Positions 7,501-15,659 of a stretch of 60,901 nt of DNA are shown in pieces. The stretch comes from Rhodococcoides kyotonense (lineage in GTDB: Bacteria > Actinomycetota > Actinomycetes > Mycobacteriales > Mycobacteriaceae). The number at the start of each line of letters is the position of its first letter. The stretch's first letter is position 1. The stretch spans positions 124,179 through 185,079 of the forward strand of contig NZ_LVHI01000038.1 of NCBI RefSeq assembly GCF_001645385.1. Reading direction: 5' to 3'. The notes under the pieces were generated by a model. That model ran no database searches. It saw only the letters and a program-made list of their open reading frames with translations, and was not told the DNA's origin. The position numbers and the translations under genes were made by a program.

Positions 7501-8286
7501 GGGCAGCGACGCTGCAATGTGCGTGAGACGCGCGGCCGCGTCGCACACTCGGTCGATCTTGTCCTGAAGCGCGTCCCCTTCGAAGGCCTCGACGCGTCCG
7601 CCGATGCTGATCGACGCCACGGCCGTCCCGTCACGCCCGAGTATCGGTGCCGCGACGGCGGCGACGCCGTCCAGGTAGTCGGAACTGCTGACCGAATATC
7701 CCGCGGCCCGAACGGAATCCAAGTGCTCGGAGAGCGCGGTGGCGTCCGTCAATGTGCGGTCGGTGTACGCCGGCAGTTCGCGTCGAAACCATCGCTCTCG
7801 CAACGTATTCGAGAACGCAAGCATCGCGATGGGGCCGGCGGCGGCGTGGTACGGCATGACCGATCCGATGTTGATCCCGGCGACGACGAGAGGGTTGTGG
7901 CCTTCGAGCCGGTCGATGCACACGGCGCCCTCGTCGGCCGGGACCATCAGGAATGCGGTGTCGCCGAACGTGGTCGCCAAGCCCTCCATGTACGGACGGG
8001 CGGCGGTGCGAAGGTCGAGCTGAACGAGTGCGGCCGAACCGATTTCGAACAACGGCATCGCCACGCGATACGAGCCTTCGGACGTGCGGTCGATCCATCC
8101 CGCGTGGATGAGTGTCGCCATGAGTCGATGCACGGTGGTCTTGTTCATGCCGCTCGCCGAGGTCAGATCGTTCAGTGTCCAGACGGGCCTGGACGCGTCG
8201 AAGTGCTCGAGCAGGCTGCAGGCTTTCAGTACGGCCCCGACGATGTCGCGGCCCGACCGGTCGTCGGACTCGATGGGCGCAACCAC
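7489..8286 (-). CDS. IclR family transcriptional regulator
   Basis: The product is 265 residues: an N-terminal winged helix (about 15-75; KACSLLEHFD, then the recognition segment ASGMNKTTVHRLMATL) and a C-terminal effector domain (about 90-255; VCIDRLEGHNPLVVAG, GVAAVAAPILGRDG). IclR proteins bind small organic acids and control adjacent catabolic operons. The gene is divergent from the lyase/isomerase/transporter operon starting at 8436, and an IclR-like palindrome lies at 8400-8425. Control of that operon, and perhaps of itself, is therefore the straightforward inference. The effector is probably a pathway acid. Whether it activates or represses cannot be read from the sequence. Confidence 0.9.
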   Translation of the reverse strand: MVAPIESDDRSGRDIVGAVLKACSLLEHFDASRPVWTLNDLTSASGMNKTTVHRLMATLIHAGWIDRTSEGSYRVAMPLFEIGSAALVQLDLRTAARPYMEGLATTFGDTAFLMVPADEGAVCIDRLEGHNPLVVAGINIGSVMPYHAAAGPIAMLAFSNTLRERWFRRELPAYTDRTLTDATALSEHLDSVRAAGYSVSSSDYLDGVAAVAAPILGRDGTAVASISIGGRVEAFEGDALQDKIDRVCDAAARLTHIAASLPVRA

Positions 8287-8357
8287 AGATGCTCACTCTT
8301 TCGTCGGCTCGAAGAAGGTCTCGTCATCATACGAACAGCGTTTCCGAAGAAGCCGCC

Positions 8358-8386
8358 TTGACATGTGACGACCACCACTCTAGCTT
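8358..8386 (+). promoter_or_regulatory. Sigma70-like promoter of the lyase operon
   Basis: TTGACA at 8358-8363, a 17-base spacer, then TAGCTT at 8381-8386. The predicted start is near 8392, which puts the palindromes at 8400-8425 just downstream of the initiation site. Confidence 0.6.
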
Positions 8387-8399
8387 CATTCTCGCGGTC

Positions 8400-8425
8400 T
8401 GCGGAATGCGTTCCGCAATACGGAA
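8400..8425 (+). promoter_or_regulatory. Candidate IclR operator (overlapping palindromes)
   Basis: TGCGGAA-N4-TTCCGCA (8400-8417) overlaps TTCCG-N5-CGGAA (8411-8425). The GGAA...TTCC form matches known IclR-family sites. It lies between the predicted transcription start and the lyase start codon, opposite the divergent iclR gene, and suggests repression by road-block. Confidence 0.65.
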
Positions 8426-8435
8426 TGGAGTGATG

Positions 8436-9308
8436 ATGGCAGGGACAGCCCCCACCCTGAAGGACCTCACGACGCAGGGACTCGTCTACGCGCCCGGCGT
8501 CTGGGACGGCTTGACCGCTCGCCTTGCCGAGCAGGCAGGATTCAGCGCGCTCTGCGCTTCGGGATTCGCGGTGTCCGCGGCGCTCGGACTGCCCGACGCC
8601 GAGCTGTACACGGCAACCGAGAACCTGCAGGCTGTGCGAACGGTTCACGAATCGTCGTCGCTACCGCTGGTCGCCGACATCGACACGGGCTACGGCAACG
8701 CCGTCAACGCCGCGCGCACCGCCAGGAAGTTCGTCGACGCGGGTGTGCAGGGCATGTTCATGGAAGACCAGGTCTCGCCGAAGTCGTGCCCGATCTGCGT
8801 CGGCGACCCCGTCGACCTCATCACCGTCGAGGAAGGCACCGGCAAGATCCGCGCAGTACGCGACAACATTCCCGACGACGTCCTGCTCATCGCCCGTACC
8901 GATGCACGAGGTGACGACGCGATCCGCCGCGCCCAGGCGTACGTCGACGCCGGCGCGGACATGATCATGCCCGTGACGAAGACGTTCACGACGATCGAGG
9001 AGTGGGAGCGGTGCCACCAGGAGGTCGGTGTTCCGCTGATGGCGACGCTGACCGCCTCGACGTGGACCGAGCGCGAGTTCACACCCGAAATTCTCGAGAG
9101 GATCGGCGTGCGACTCGCGCTCCTGCCGACGCAGATCCTGATGGCAGCCACGGGCGCAGCACGAGAGGCGTTGCGACGCTTGGCCGGCGGCGAGGCTCCG
9201 GCGTCCGTCAGCGCCGACGCCTTGCAGCACCACGAGTTCGTCGACCTCATCGGCTTCTCCGAGGTCGAGGCGCAGCAGCGCAAGTACCTTCCGGAGAAGA
9301 TCTCGTGA
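8436..9308 (+). CDS. Isocitrate lyase/PEP mutase family lyase (2-alkylmalate-type C-C lyase)
   Basis: A 290-residue TIM barrel of the ICL/PEP-mutase superfamily. Key stretches are PGVWDGLTARLAEQAGF (about 19-35), the Mg-binding DIDTGYGN (near 78-85), the EDQ segment MFMEDQVSPKSCPIC (about 106-120) with catalytic-loop cysteines, and IARTDAR (about 152). The size and Mg motif fit methylisocitrate- or 2,3-dimethylmalate-type lyases that yield pyruvate or succinate plus a small acid. The next two genes encode an aconitase-like hydratase, as with Dml and DmdAB in nicotinate fermentation. ATG 8436 is preferred over 8433 for spacing from GGAG 8427-8430. Its stop overlaps the next start (GTGA). Confidence 0.85.
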   Translation: MAGTAPTLKDLTTQGLVYAPGVWDGLTARLAEQAGFSALCASGFAVSAALGLPDAELYTATENLQAVRTVHESSSLPLVADIDTGYGNAVNAARTARKFVDAGVQGMFMEDQVSPKSCPICVGDPVDLITVEEGTGKIRAVRDNIPDDVLLIARTDARGDDAIRRAQAYVDAGADMIMPVTKTFTTIEEWERCHQEVGVPLMATLTASTWTEREFTPEILERIGVRLALLPTQILMAATGAAREALRRLAGGEAPASVSADALQHHEFVDLIGFSEVEAQQRKYLPEKIS

Positions 9309-10573
9309 GCGGATACACGATGACCGAGAAGATTCTCGGCAGGGCATGCGATGCCGACACCGTCGGCGCCGGTGAGAATCACGCCGTTCGCCCCGCGCGG
9401 ATGATCGCGTACGACTTCCCCGGTTACACCGACGTGATGTTCCGTCAGATGCGTGACGACTTCGGCATCACCGAACTGTCCGATCCCAGCCGCTACGTCG
9501 TGTTCATCGATCACATGCTGACGAAGAACAACGACAAGGAAGCCGAAGTCCACCAGGTGACACGTGACTGGTGCGAGTTCTACGGCATCGAGTTGCACGA
9601 GGGCGCAGGCATCGGACATCAGCTGACAGCCGAACTGGGGCTTGCCATTCCGGGTGACTTCCTCGTGCATTTCGACGGGCACATCAGTGGCGTCGGCGCG
9701 TTCGGAGCGCTCGGATGGGGAATTCGACGCGATCTCATCGAAGCCTGGGTGACCGGCAAGCTGTACGTCGACATTCCGGCGACGACGCGGTTCGACCTCG
9801 TCGGCGAGTTCGCGCCCGGTGTCGACAGCCGCGACCTCGTGCACACCATCATCGATCTCGTCGGTGCCGCCGGATGTGCCCACCACGTCATGGAATTCGG
9901 TGGCCCGGGCGCTCGGTCGATGAAGATCGATCACCGGCAGGGCCTCTGCGGCATGGCGATGTTCACCGGTGCAGTGTCCGCGATCTTCGAGCCCGACGAC
10001 ATCTCGCTCGCGTACGCGAACGAGGTTGCGCGGGAGAGTTTCTCGCCGGTTCATCCCGACGCGGACGCGTCGTACGCTGCGCGACACACTATCGACCTCG
10101 CGACGATCGTGCCCCGTGTCGTGCAGCCCGGTTCGGCACGCGCCGCGAACACGAAGACCGCGAAGGAGGTGTCCGGCACGCCGATCACCAGGGCCTTCAT
10201 CGGATCCTGTGCCAGCGGTCGGATCGAGGATCTTCGGGCCGCGGCGCTCGTGCTCGACGGCCGAACCGTGGCACCCGGCGTCGAACTGAACATCGTGCCG
10301 ACGTCACAGAAGGTGCACCAGCAGGCCGAGGACGAAGGCATTCTCGATGTGCTTCGTGCGGCAGGCGCGAACATCGCGGTGTCGAGTTGCGACTTCTGCT
10401 TCGGATACCAGAAGCCGTTGCAGGCCGGAGAGAACTGCATTTCGACTGGCGTGCTGAACATTTCGGGACGCATGGGCAGTTCGGATGCGAACATCTACAT
10501 GGGGTCGCCGTACACGGTGGCGGCGAGTGCAGTCGTCGGTGAGGTGCAGGAATGGCAGGAGGCAAGTCGGTGA
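9305..10573 (+). CDS. Aconitase-superfamily dehydratase, large subunit (LeuC-like)
   Basis: A 422-residue homologue of isopropylmalate isomerase/homoaconitase large subunits. Three iron-sulfur ligands are present: Cys in IGSCASGR and both Cys in SSCDFCFG. The conserved finger ENCISTGVLNISGRMGS follows. HEGAGIGHQLTAE (about 99-111) is the usual active-site histidine segment. It should form a [4Fe-4S] hydro-lyase with the small subunit at 10570. GTG 9305 overlaps the lyase stop (GTGA) and has GGAG 7 bases upstream. Pairing with a lyase and a transporter rather than leuB points to catabolism, not leucine synthesis. DmdA-like dimethylmaleate hydratase is one candidate. Confidence 0.85.
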   Translation: MSGYTMTEKILGRACDADTVGAGENHAVRPARMIAYDFPGYTDVMFRQMRDDFGITELSDPSRYVVFIDHMLTKNNDKEAEVHQVTRDWCEFYGIELHEGAGIGHQLTAELGLAIPGDFLVHFDGHISGVGAFGALGWGIRRDLIEAWVTGKLYVDIPATTRFDLVGEFAPGVDSRDLVHTIIDLVGAAGCAHHVMEFGGPGARSMKIDHRQGLCGMAMFTGAVSAIFEPDDISLAYANEVARESFSPVHPDADASYAARHTIDLATIVPRVVQPGSARAANTKTAKEVSGTPITRAFIGSCASGRIEDLRAAALVLDGRTVAPGVELNIVPTSQKVHQQAEDEGILDVLRAAGANIAVSSCDFCFGYQKPLQAGENCISTGVLNISGRMGSSDANIYMGSPYTVAASAVVGEVQEWQEASR

Positions 10574-11106
10574 GCGCTTACCCACCCCCGCCCGACGTCA
10601 TCGAGGGCCGCGTCGCCTGGGTCTTCGGCGACGACTTCGACATCGATCTCGTGGTCGGAGTGTCCAACATCAAGTCGTACGACCCCGACCACCTACGGTC
10701 CGTGTGCATGAAGGCCTACGACGACGGGTTCGTCGACCGAGTGCGTCCGGGCGACATCGTCGTCGGCGGACGCAACTTCGGGTACGGTCATCCGCACTAT
10801 CCGCCGATGGTCGCGCTGCGCAATGCAGGCATCTCAGCCATTGTCGCCGAGTCGTTCTCGCCCGGTTTCTGGCGCGGCGAGACCTTCAACGGCATGCCGC
10901 TCATCACCGTGCCCGGCGTGTCGACGGCCGTGAAGACCGGTGACGCCGTGTCACTGGACTGGCGCGCCGCGACAGTGCGTACCGACGACGCAGTGCTTGT
11001 CGGCACTCCCCCGAACGCGCGAACCGTCCAGGTGATCGAGGCCGGCGGTTCGTACGAGCTACTCCTTCGAGAACATTCCCTCGCACAGCAAGGACAGAAC
11101 CGATGA
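10570..11106 (+). CDS. Aconitase-superfamily dehydratase, small subunit (LeuD-like)
   Basis: A 178-residue swivel domain that completes the hydro-lyase encoded just upstream. Typical small-subunit motifs are GDDFDIDLVV (about 20-29), GGRNFGYGHPHYPP (about 66-79; LeuD normally reads GxNFGxGSSRE) and the substrate loop IVAESFSPGFWR. The HPHY in place of SSRE suggests altered recognition compared with isopropylmalate isomerase. GTG 10570 is chosen because AGGAGG lies 7 bases upstream and the start overlaps the previous stop (GTGA). An ATG at 10552 is also in frame. The stop overlaps the transporter start (ATGA), so all four genes are translationally linked. Confidence 0.83.
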   Translation: MSAYPPPPDVIEGRVAWVFGDDFDIDLVVGVSNIKSYDPDHLRSVCMKAYDDGFVDRVRPGDIVVGGRNFGYGHPHYPPMVALRNAGISAIVAESFSPGFWRGETFNGMPLITVPGVSTAVKTGDAVSLDWRAATVRTDDAVLVGTPPNARTVQVIEAGGSYELLLREHSLAQQGQNR

Positions 11107-12434
11107 CGAACGTGGAACATCCCCCCGCACGTTCCGCCGAGAGCGTGCCTCAGAACAAGGCCTCGTCGACGACGGCCCGACGCGCCGCGATCGCAGGCGG
11201 CGTCGGAACGCTCATCGAGTACTACGACTTCGCGGTCTACGGCTTCCTCGCCGTCATCATCGCGCCGTTGTTCTTCCCGTCGACCAGTCCTGGCGTCTCG
11301 ATTCTGGCGACGTTGGCCGTCTTCGGCGTCGCCTATGTCGCACGCCCACTCGGTGGCATCTTCTTCGGGCGACTCGGGGACCGTCGCGGGCGTCGATCCG
11401 CTCTCGTCATCACCGTCGTGTGCATGGGTATCGCGTGCGGAATTCTCGGTCTGTTGCCGACGCACTCGTCGGTCGGCATCCTCGCACCCATCCTGCTGGT
11501 GGTCATCCGGCTCGCGCAGGGCTTCTCGGCCGGTGGTGAAATCGGCGGCGCCGCAACGTACATCGCCGAGTCGGCACCGCCGAACCGTCGCGGATTCTTC
11601 GGTTCGTTCACGCCGATCGGGTCGACGCTCGGGTTCGCCGTCGCGGCTGCGGTCGTCGGTCTCGTGACACTCGGTACGACGGACGAGCAGATGGCGTCGT
11701 GGGGTTGGCGCATCCCGTTCCTGCTGGCGCTGCCCCTCGCGGTGATCTGCCTCCGTGTCCGACTGAAGCTCGAGGACAGTCCCGAGTTCGAGGAGATGGC
11801 CGAGAAGAACCAGGTTGCGAAGAGCCCGCTGTCGGATGTCGTGAAGCGAAACCCGTTGTCGGTGTTGCGCGTCATCGGTATCGCGATCGCGATGAACGGA
11901 TCCGGTTACATCGGTCTGACGTACTTCAGCGTGTATCTCATCAAGGATCTCGGATTTTCGAAGGACTCCGTGTACTGGACGTCGGCGATCGCCATCGCGC
12001 TGGCCTGTGCGACGTTCCCGCTCAGCGGCATGCTCACCGACAGGTTCGGCCGCAAGCCCGTTCTGCTCGCCGGCTATCTCGCGTACGTCGTGATCGCGTT
12101 GCCTGCCTTCATGATTCTCGGCGCGACCACCAGCATCGTCGTCGTCGGCATCGTGTACTTCGTGTACATGGTGCTCAACGGGGTCGTGCAGGTGCCGGCG
12201 TTCCCGCTGTTCACCGAGCTGTTCCCACGTGCGGTGCGCTACACGGGTGTGTCCCTCGGATTCAACATCGGCACCATCGCCGCGGGCGGCACGGCGCCGT
12301 ACGTCGCAGCGCAGCTGGTGGAATCGACCGGCAACGCCATGTCGCCCGCCTACTGGGTGATGGGTGTATGTGCCGTCGGTGTCGCGACGGTGCTGACGAT
12401 CCGTGAGACCGGAAAGAAGTCGCTTCCGGTGTAG
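11103..12434 (+). CDS. MHS-family (metabolite:H+ symporter) MFS transporter
   Basis: The product is 443 residues with about 12 transmembrane helices. The MHS signatures are IEYYDFAVYGFLA (about 36-48), GRLGDRRGRRSAL (first cytoplasmic loop) and RLAQGFSAGGEIGGAATYIAE. Family members import citrate, alpha-ketoglutarate, shikimate, proline and related acids with protons. As the last gene of the IclR-associated operon it most likely imports the carboxylate that the hydratase and lyase degrade. It overlaps the small-subunit gene by ATGA. A short Gly/Lys C-terminus follows the final helix. Confidence 0.9.
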   Translation: MTNVEHPPARSAESVPQNKASSTTARRAAIAGGVGTLIEYYDFAVYGFLAVIIAPLFFPSTSPGVSILATLAVFGVAYVARPLGGIFFGRLGDRRGRRSALVITVVCMGIACGILGLLPTHSSVGILAPILLVVIRLAQGFSAGGEIGGAATYIAESAPPNRRGFFGSFTPIGSTLGFAVAAAVVGLVTLGTTDEQMASWGWRIPFLLALPLAVICLRVRLKLEDSPEFEEMAEKNQVAKSPLSDVVKRNPLSVLRVIGIAIAMNGSGYIGLTYFSVYLIKDLGFSKDSVYWTSAIAIALACATFPLSGMLTDRFGRKPVLLAGYLAYVVIALPAFMILGATTSIVVVGIVYFVYMVLNGVVQVPAFPLFTELFPRAVRYTGVSLGFNIGTIAAGGTAPYVAAQLVESTGNAMSPAYWVMGVCAVGVATVLTIRETGKKSLPV

Positions 12435-12461
12435 TGCGCCGTATGCGCCTAGGCTTTCCAC

Positions 12462-13310
12462 ATGACCCCACGCTCGGCCAAGACCGAAGTCCGGATCGGC
12501 ATCTCCGGGTGGACGTACGCGCCGTGGCGTGGGGATTTCTACCCGAAGGGCCTCGCGCACCGGCGGGAGCTGGAGTACGCGTCGGAACGGCTGACGTCGA
12601 TCGAGATCAACGGAACGTTCTACGCCATGCAGAAGCCGACGAGCTTCGTGAAGTGGCGCGACGAGACGCCGTCGGACTTCGTGTTCTCGGTCAAGGGCGG
12701 CCGCTACATCACGCATCTGAAAAGGCTTGTGGGAGTGGAGCCCGCGCTCGCGAACTTCTTCGCGACGGGTGTGCTGGGGCTCGGCAGCAAGCTCGGACCC
12801 GTGCTGTGGCAGCTCCCACCCAACCTGCAGTTCGACGCAGACACACTGGCGAACTTCTTCGAGCTGCTTCCCCGAACGATGTCGGAGGCCGTCGCACTGG
12901 CGGACAAACGTGACGACAAGCTGACCGACGATCGGGTCGCTCTCGGTTACGACGTCGATCGGCCTATCCGCTACGCCCTCGAAGTGCGTCACGAGAGTTT
13001 CGCGTGCGCGGAGGCGATCGAACTGGTCCGCGCGCATGACGTCGCGTTCGTCGTTGCGGATACAGCCGGTCGATATCCGTTCGTCGAGACCCCGACGTCG
13101 AACTTCATGTACGCCCGGCTGCACGGCGACAAGGAGCTCTACGCGAGCGGGTACGACGACGCCGCGCTCGACGTCTGGGCGGAGCGTGTCAGGGCCTGGA
13201 CCTCGGCGGGGATGGACGTCTTCGCGTATTTCGACAACGACATGAAGGGCTATGCACCGTACGACGCGATGCGGTTGATCGAGCGTGTAGGTCTCTCTAC
13301 GAATATCTAG
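12462..13310 (+). CDS. DUF72 domain-containing protein (YecE-like)
   Basis: A 282-residue DUF72 TIM-barrel protein. The opening VRIGISGWTYAPWRGDFYPKG (split around residues 8-28), then SIEINGTFYAMQKPTSFVKW and FVFSVKGGRYITHLKRL, and the C-terminal YFDNDMKGYAP are characteristic. The biochemical role is unknown; a nuclease or glycosidase-like activity has been suggested from the fold only. It starts 27 bases after the transporter stop without a clear terminator between them. Its TAG stop shares the palindrome CTAG (13307-13310) with the stop of the convergent alarmone synthetase gene. Confidence 0.9.
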   Translation: MTPRSAKTEVRIGISGWTYAPWRGDFYPKGLAHRRELEYASERLTSIEINGTFYAMQKPTSFVKWRDETPSDFVFSVKGGRYITHLKRLVGVEPALANFFATGVLGLGSKLGPVLWQLPPNLQFDADTLANFFELLPRTMSEAVALADKRDDKLTDDRVALGYDVDRPIRYALEVRHESFACAEAIELVRAHDVAFVVADTAGRYPFVETPTSNFMYARLHGDKELYASGYDDAALDVWAERVRAWTSAGMDVFAYFDNDMKGYAPYDAMRLIERVGLSTNI

Positions 13311-14050
13311 CTGTCGCCGTAGATAGCGCTAGTGTCCACTATCGACCTCAACAGTTCCGCCGGCAGAGCCAACGGCGGCATCGAGTTCAGGTGGATGCTG
13401 TCGTCCTGCCGATCCGACGCGCTCTTGATCTCGGCGACCTCGTCGTGCAGACGTTCCATCGTGACGTCGAGGCGGTTCGCGCTCTCGGCGGCGTCGGTCA
13501 GCTCGTCGAGTAGCGGCGTGGGGATGGTGCCGTCGTACTTGTAGAAGATCTTGTGTTCGAGGCTCGCCCAGAAATCCATCGCGATCGTGCGGATCTGGAT
13601 CTCCACGGGAACGGGTTGCACTCGGTCGCTCATGAACACCGGGATCTCGACGATGAGGTGAAGACTCTTGTAGCCGTTGGGTTTCGGGTTCGCGATGTAG
13701 TCCTTGACCCCCAGCACGGTGACGTCGGTCTGGTTCGACAGCATGTCCGCGATGCGGTACGTGTCCGAGATGAAACTGCACGTGATGCGAATGCCGGCGA
13801 TGTCGACGATGGTGTTGCGAATGTCGTCGAGCGTCAGAGGGCACTTCTTGCGACGCGCCTTGGTGATGATGCTCTCGGGCGTCTTCAGCCGTGACCCGAC
13901 GTGTTCGATCGGACTGTAGCGGTGAATGTGAGTGAACTCTTCCTTCAAGATGTTGATCTTGGTCATGAGTTCGTCGATCCCGAACTTGTACGCCATCATG
14001 AAACGCGTGAATTCGCTGCGGAGGCGATCGAAGTCCGTGCTGCTGTTCAT
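13307..14050 (-). CDS. Small alarmone synthetase (RelA/SpoT synthetase domain, GTP pyrophosphokinase family)
   Basis: A 247-residue stand-alone (p)ppGpp synthetase. Helix-rich N-terminus (1-40), then the synthetase core: HVGSRLKTPESIITKARRK (about 52-70), the catalytic D in IVDIAGIRITCSF (about 86-98), NGYKSLHLIVE (about 128-138) and the conserved Q/E strand VPVEIQIRTIAMDFWASLEHK (split, about 149-169). There is no HD hydrolase, TGS or ACT domain, so it should only make alarmone from ATP and GTP/GDP. ATG 14050. Its stop overlaps that of the DUF72 gene in CTAG, leaving no room for separate terminators. Cellular trigger unknown. Confidence 0.88.
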   Translation of the reverse strand: MNSSTDFDRLRSEFTRFMMAYKFGIDELMTKINILKEEFTHIHRYSPIEHVGSRLKTPESIITKARRKKCPLTLDDIRNTIVDIAGIRITCSFISDTYRIADMLSNQTDVTVLGVKDYIANPKPNGYKSLHLIVEIPVFMSDRVQPVPVEIQIRTIAMDFWASLEHKIFYKYDGTIPTPLLDELTDAAESANRLDVTMERLHDEVAEIKSASDRQDDSIHLNSMPPLALPAELLRSIVDTSAIYGDS

Positions 14051-14073
14051 GTGATCGATTCTGTACTACGACG

Positions 14074-14355
14074 TCATCGGTGCTGGTCGGAGCCTCGGGA
14101 GTCGAAACTCGCGTCCGCGCACCGCGGTCCGAGCGGGGGCGTGAACGTCACGTGCCCGCACGTTCTGCACTCGTGCGTGCGGTGGTGACCCCGTCCGCAG
14201 GAGCATGCCCTCGACCCGACCAGCACGGTTCGTGGGCCGAGGGCATGACCGCGGGCGCACCTGCACGGAGCGCTCTCGGCCCATCGATCGCCCAATCGAT
14301 GGAGCGTCGCGGAGGCGTCGAAGGATTCGCCGCCTGTTTCGTCGGGTACCACCAT
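14074..14355 (-). CDS. Small zinc-ribbon-like protein
   Basis: The product is 93 residues and Cys/His-rich: CRCARGHALGPRTVLVG, then SCGRGHH, then HECRTCGHVTFTPP and PRC. The spacing CxC...CxC...CxxC...C suggests one or two zinc ribbons. I recall similar short proteins with GHPLGP and ECGYTQYTPP patterns in Mycobacteriales, of unknown function. ATG 14355 is chosen because homology-like content begins there. The frame remains open upstream to 14577 with low-quality sequence. It lies 23 bases upstream of the alarmone synthetase start on the same strand. Three 17-base repeats (14371-14421) sit in its upstream region. Confidence 0.6.
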   Translation of the reverse strand: MVVPDETGGESFDASATLHRLGDRWAESAPCRCARGHALGPRTVLVGSRACSCGRGHHRTHECRTCGHVTFTPPLGPRCADASFDSRGSDQHR

Positions 14356-14370
14356 GCTCGATACCGCCTT

Positions 14371-14421
14371 GCTGTGACATCGGTAGTGCTGTGACATCGG
14401 TACTGCTGTGACGCCGGTAGT
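14371..14421. repeat. Three tandem 17-base repeats upstream of the zinc-ribbon gene
   Basis: Copies at 14371-14387, 14388-14404 and 14405-14421 of GCTGTGACATCGGTAGT, with one change in copy 2 and two in copy 3. They begin 16 bases upstream of the minus-strand ATG 14355. They could be an iterated regulator site or a slippage expansion. No internal palindrome is evident. Confidence 0.7.
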
Positions 14422-14558
14422 TCTGGACCGTCCGCGAACGCGTCCCGGACGGCTCGGCCAGCCTACCACGCATTCGAACGTATGTTCCCATTGCAAGTGT
14501 CCGAATTGCCCCATACGCTTGTTCGTAATTACGGAATTGCCGAAAAGATGGGGAAGAC

Positions 14559-15659
14559 ATGCGACGGATCGCGACACTTTCTGCAGCCTGCGCCACGGCC
14601 CTCGTCGTCACCGGGTGTTCATCGACGTCTGCGGAATCCGAAGAAGTCTCTGCGCAGTCCGACGACTGCGCGGCCGTGACGTCGACCGATCTCGCGACCG
14701 AGGAGGGATGGCTCGGATCGATCGACCAGGCACCCGACACGGTCAGCCTGCTGATCGACGACGGCAGGGGCCGAACCGTCGAGCACCGGCCGGACGAAGA
14801 GCAGGTGTTGGCGTCGGCGATGAAAGTGGTGCATCTCAGCGCGTACGCCAAGGCGGTCGCCGACGGTGATCTCGATCCCGACGAGCAGATCCCGCTGCTG
14901 GAGTGGGAGCGCTGGTACGTGCCGGGGACCGACGGCGGTGCGCATCCGGCGGCGTTGACGCGACTCGGAATCGCGAACGACGGGATCAGTGCCACGGACC
15001 TGAATGCGACGGCCCGGCTCGACGACATGGTCACCGCGATGATCCAGGAGAGCGACAATGCGGTTCCGGACTACCTCCGATTTCGGCTCGGCGACGATTC
15101 TGTGAAAGATGCTGCGGCAGAGAGTGGTTGGGATGGATTCGTGGTGCCGACGCTCGTCGGCGATTCCCTGCCGTTGTTCGATCCTGCGCTCGCGGAGGGG
15201 GATCGCTGGGAGACGGCGAACCGTTGGGCGTTCGACCAGCCGTTCCGCGAGAGTGTCAGTGCGTCGGTGCAGATCCCGTCGTACGACGAGCAGGCCGCGG
15301 GCGTCGAGAAGTTCTTCACGCGCGGGTCGGCGGAACAGCTGACGGCGTTGTACAGGTCGTTCGGCGACGGCAGCTTCGGGCCGGGCGCCGACACGGTGCT
15401 GCGTCACCTCGAGTACCAGCCCGCGCCCGCGGGAACGCTCGGCCTCGGCTTCAAGGGAGGCAATCTCCCTGGAGTCCTCACGCAGGCAATGGAATTGCGC
15501 CGGGACGACGGCACTGTCGCGACGGCGGTATGGCTCGTCGACGGGCTGCCCGCCGATCGGTACGAAGAGGCGATGAACACCTTCACCGTGCAGCAGGGCT
15601 TGATCGTCGACGCCATGAGCTCGTCCGACGCTCTCGACCGGATAGCCTGCGTCGTGTGA
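14559..15659 (+). CDS. Lipoprotein serine hydrolase (beta-lactamase/PBP fold)
   Basis: A 366-residue probable lipoprotein: signal peptide ending in the lipobox VVTGC with acylated Cys20. The penicillin-recognizing fold has Ser86-X-X-Lys89 (SAMK), SDN at 165-167 and a third-strand K-G-G (FKGGNLPG) in place of KTG, so the three active-site motifs of class A-like serine hydrolases are present. The long segments and GG variant argue against a classical secreted beta-lactamase. A membrane-anchored amidase/esterase or peptidase is possible. The last codons overlap the HTH gene start (GTGTGA), a translational coupling that links sensor-like surface protein and regulator. Confidence 0.82.
   Translation: MRRIATLSAACATALVVTGCSSTSAESEEVSAQSDDCAAVTSTDLATEEGWLGSIDQAPDTVSLLIDDGRGRTVEHRPDEEQVLASAMKVVHLSAYAKAVADGDLDPDEQIPLLEWERWYVPGTDGGAHPAALTRLGIANDGISATDLNATARLDDMVTAMIQESDNAVPDYLRFRLGDDSVKDAAAESGWDGFVVPTLVGDSLPLFDPALAEGDRWETANRWAFDQPFRESVSASVQIPSYDEQAAGVEKFFTRGSAEQLTALYRSFGDGSFGPGADTVLRHLEYQPAPAGTLGLGFKGGNLPGVLTQAMELRRDDGTVATAVWLVDGLPADRYEEAMNTFTVQQGLIVDAMSSSDALDRIACVV

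Noticed and set aside
9305..11106. Leucine biosynthesis leuCD
   Set aside because: The genes are linked to an ICL/PEPM lyase, an MHS transporter and an IclR regulator, the large subunit has SCASGR in place of the usual SCTNSR, and the small subunit has an altered substrate loop. A catabolic hydratase is more likely.
10797..13124. Minus-strand open frame of 775 codons across the LeuD-like, transporter and DUF72 genes
   Set aside because: All three overlapped genes have clear protein-family motifs on the plus strand; the antisense frame has none.
14066..15058. Minus-strand open frame of 330 codons
   Set aside because: It overlaps the lipoprotein hydrolase antisense and the zinc-ribbon gene in another frame; its Ser/Arg-rich translation has no motif.
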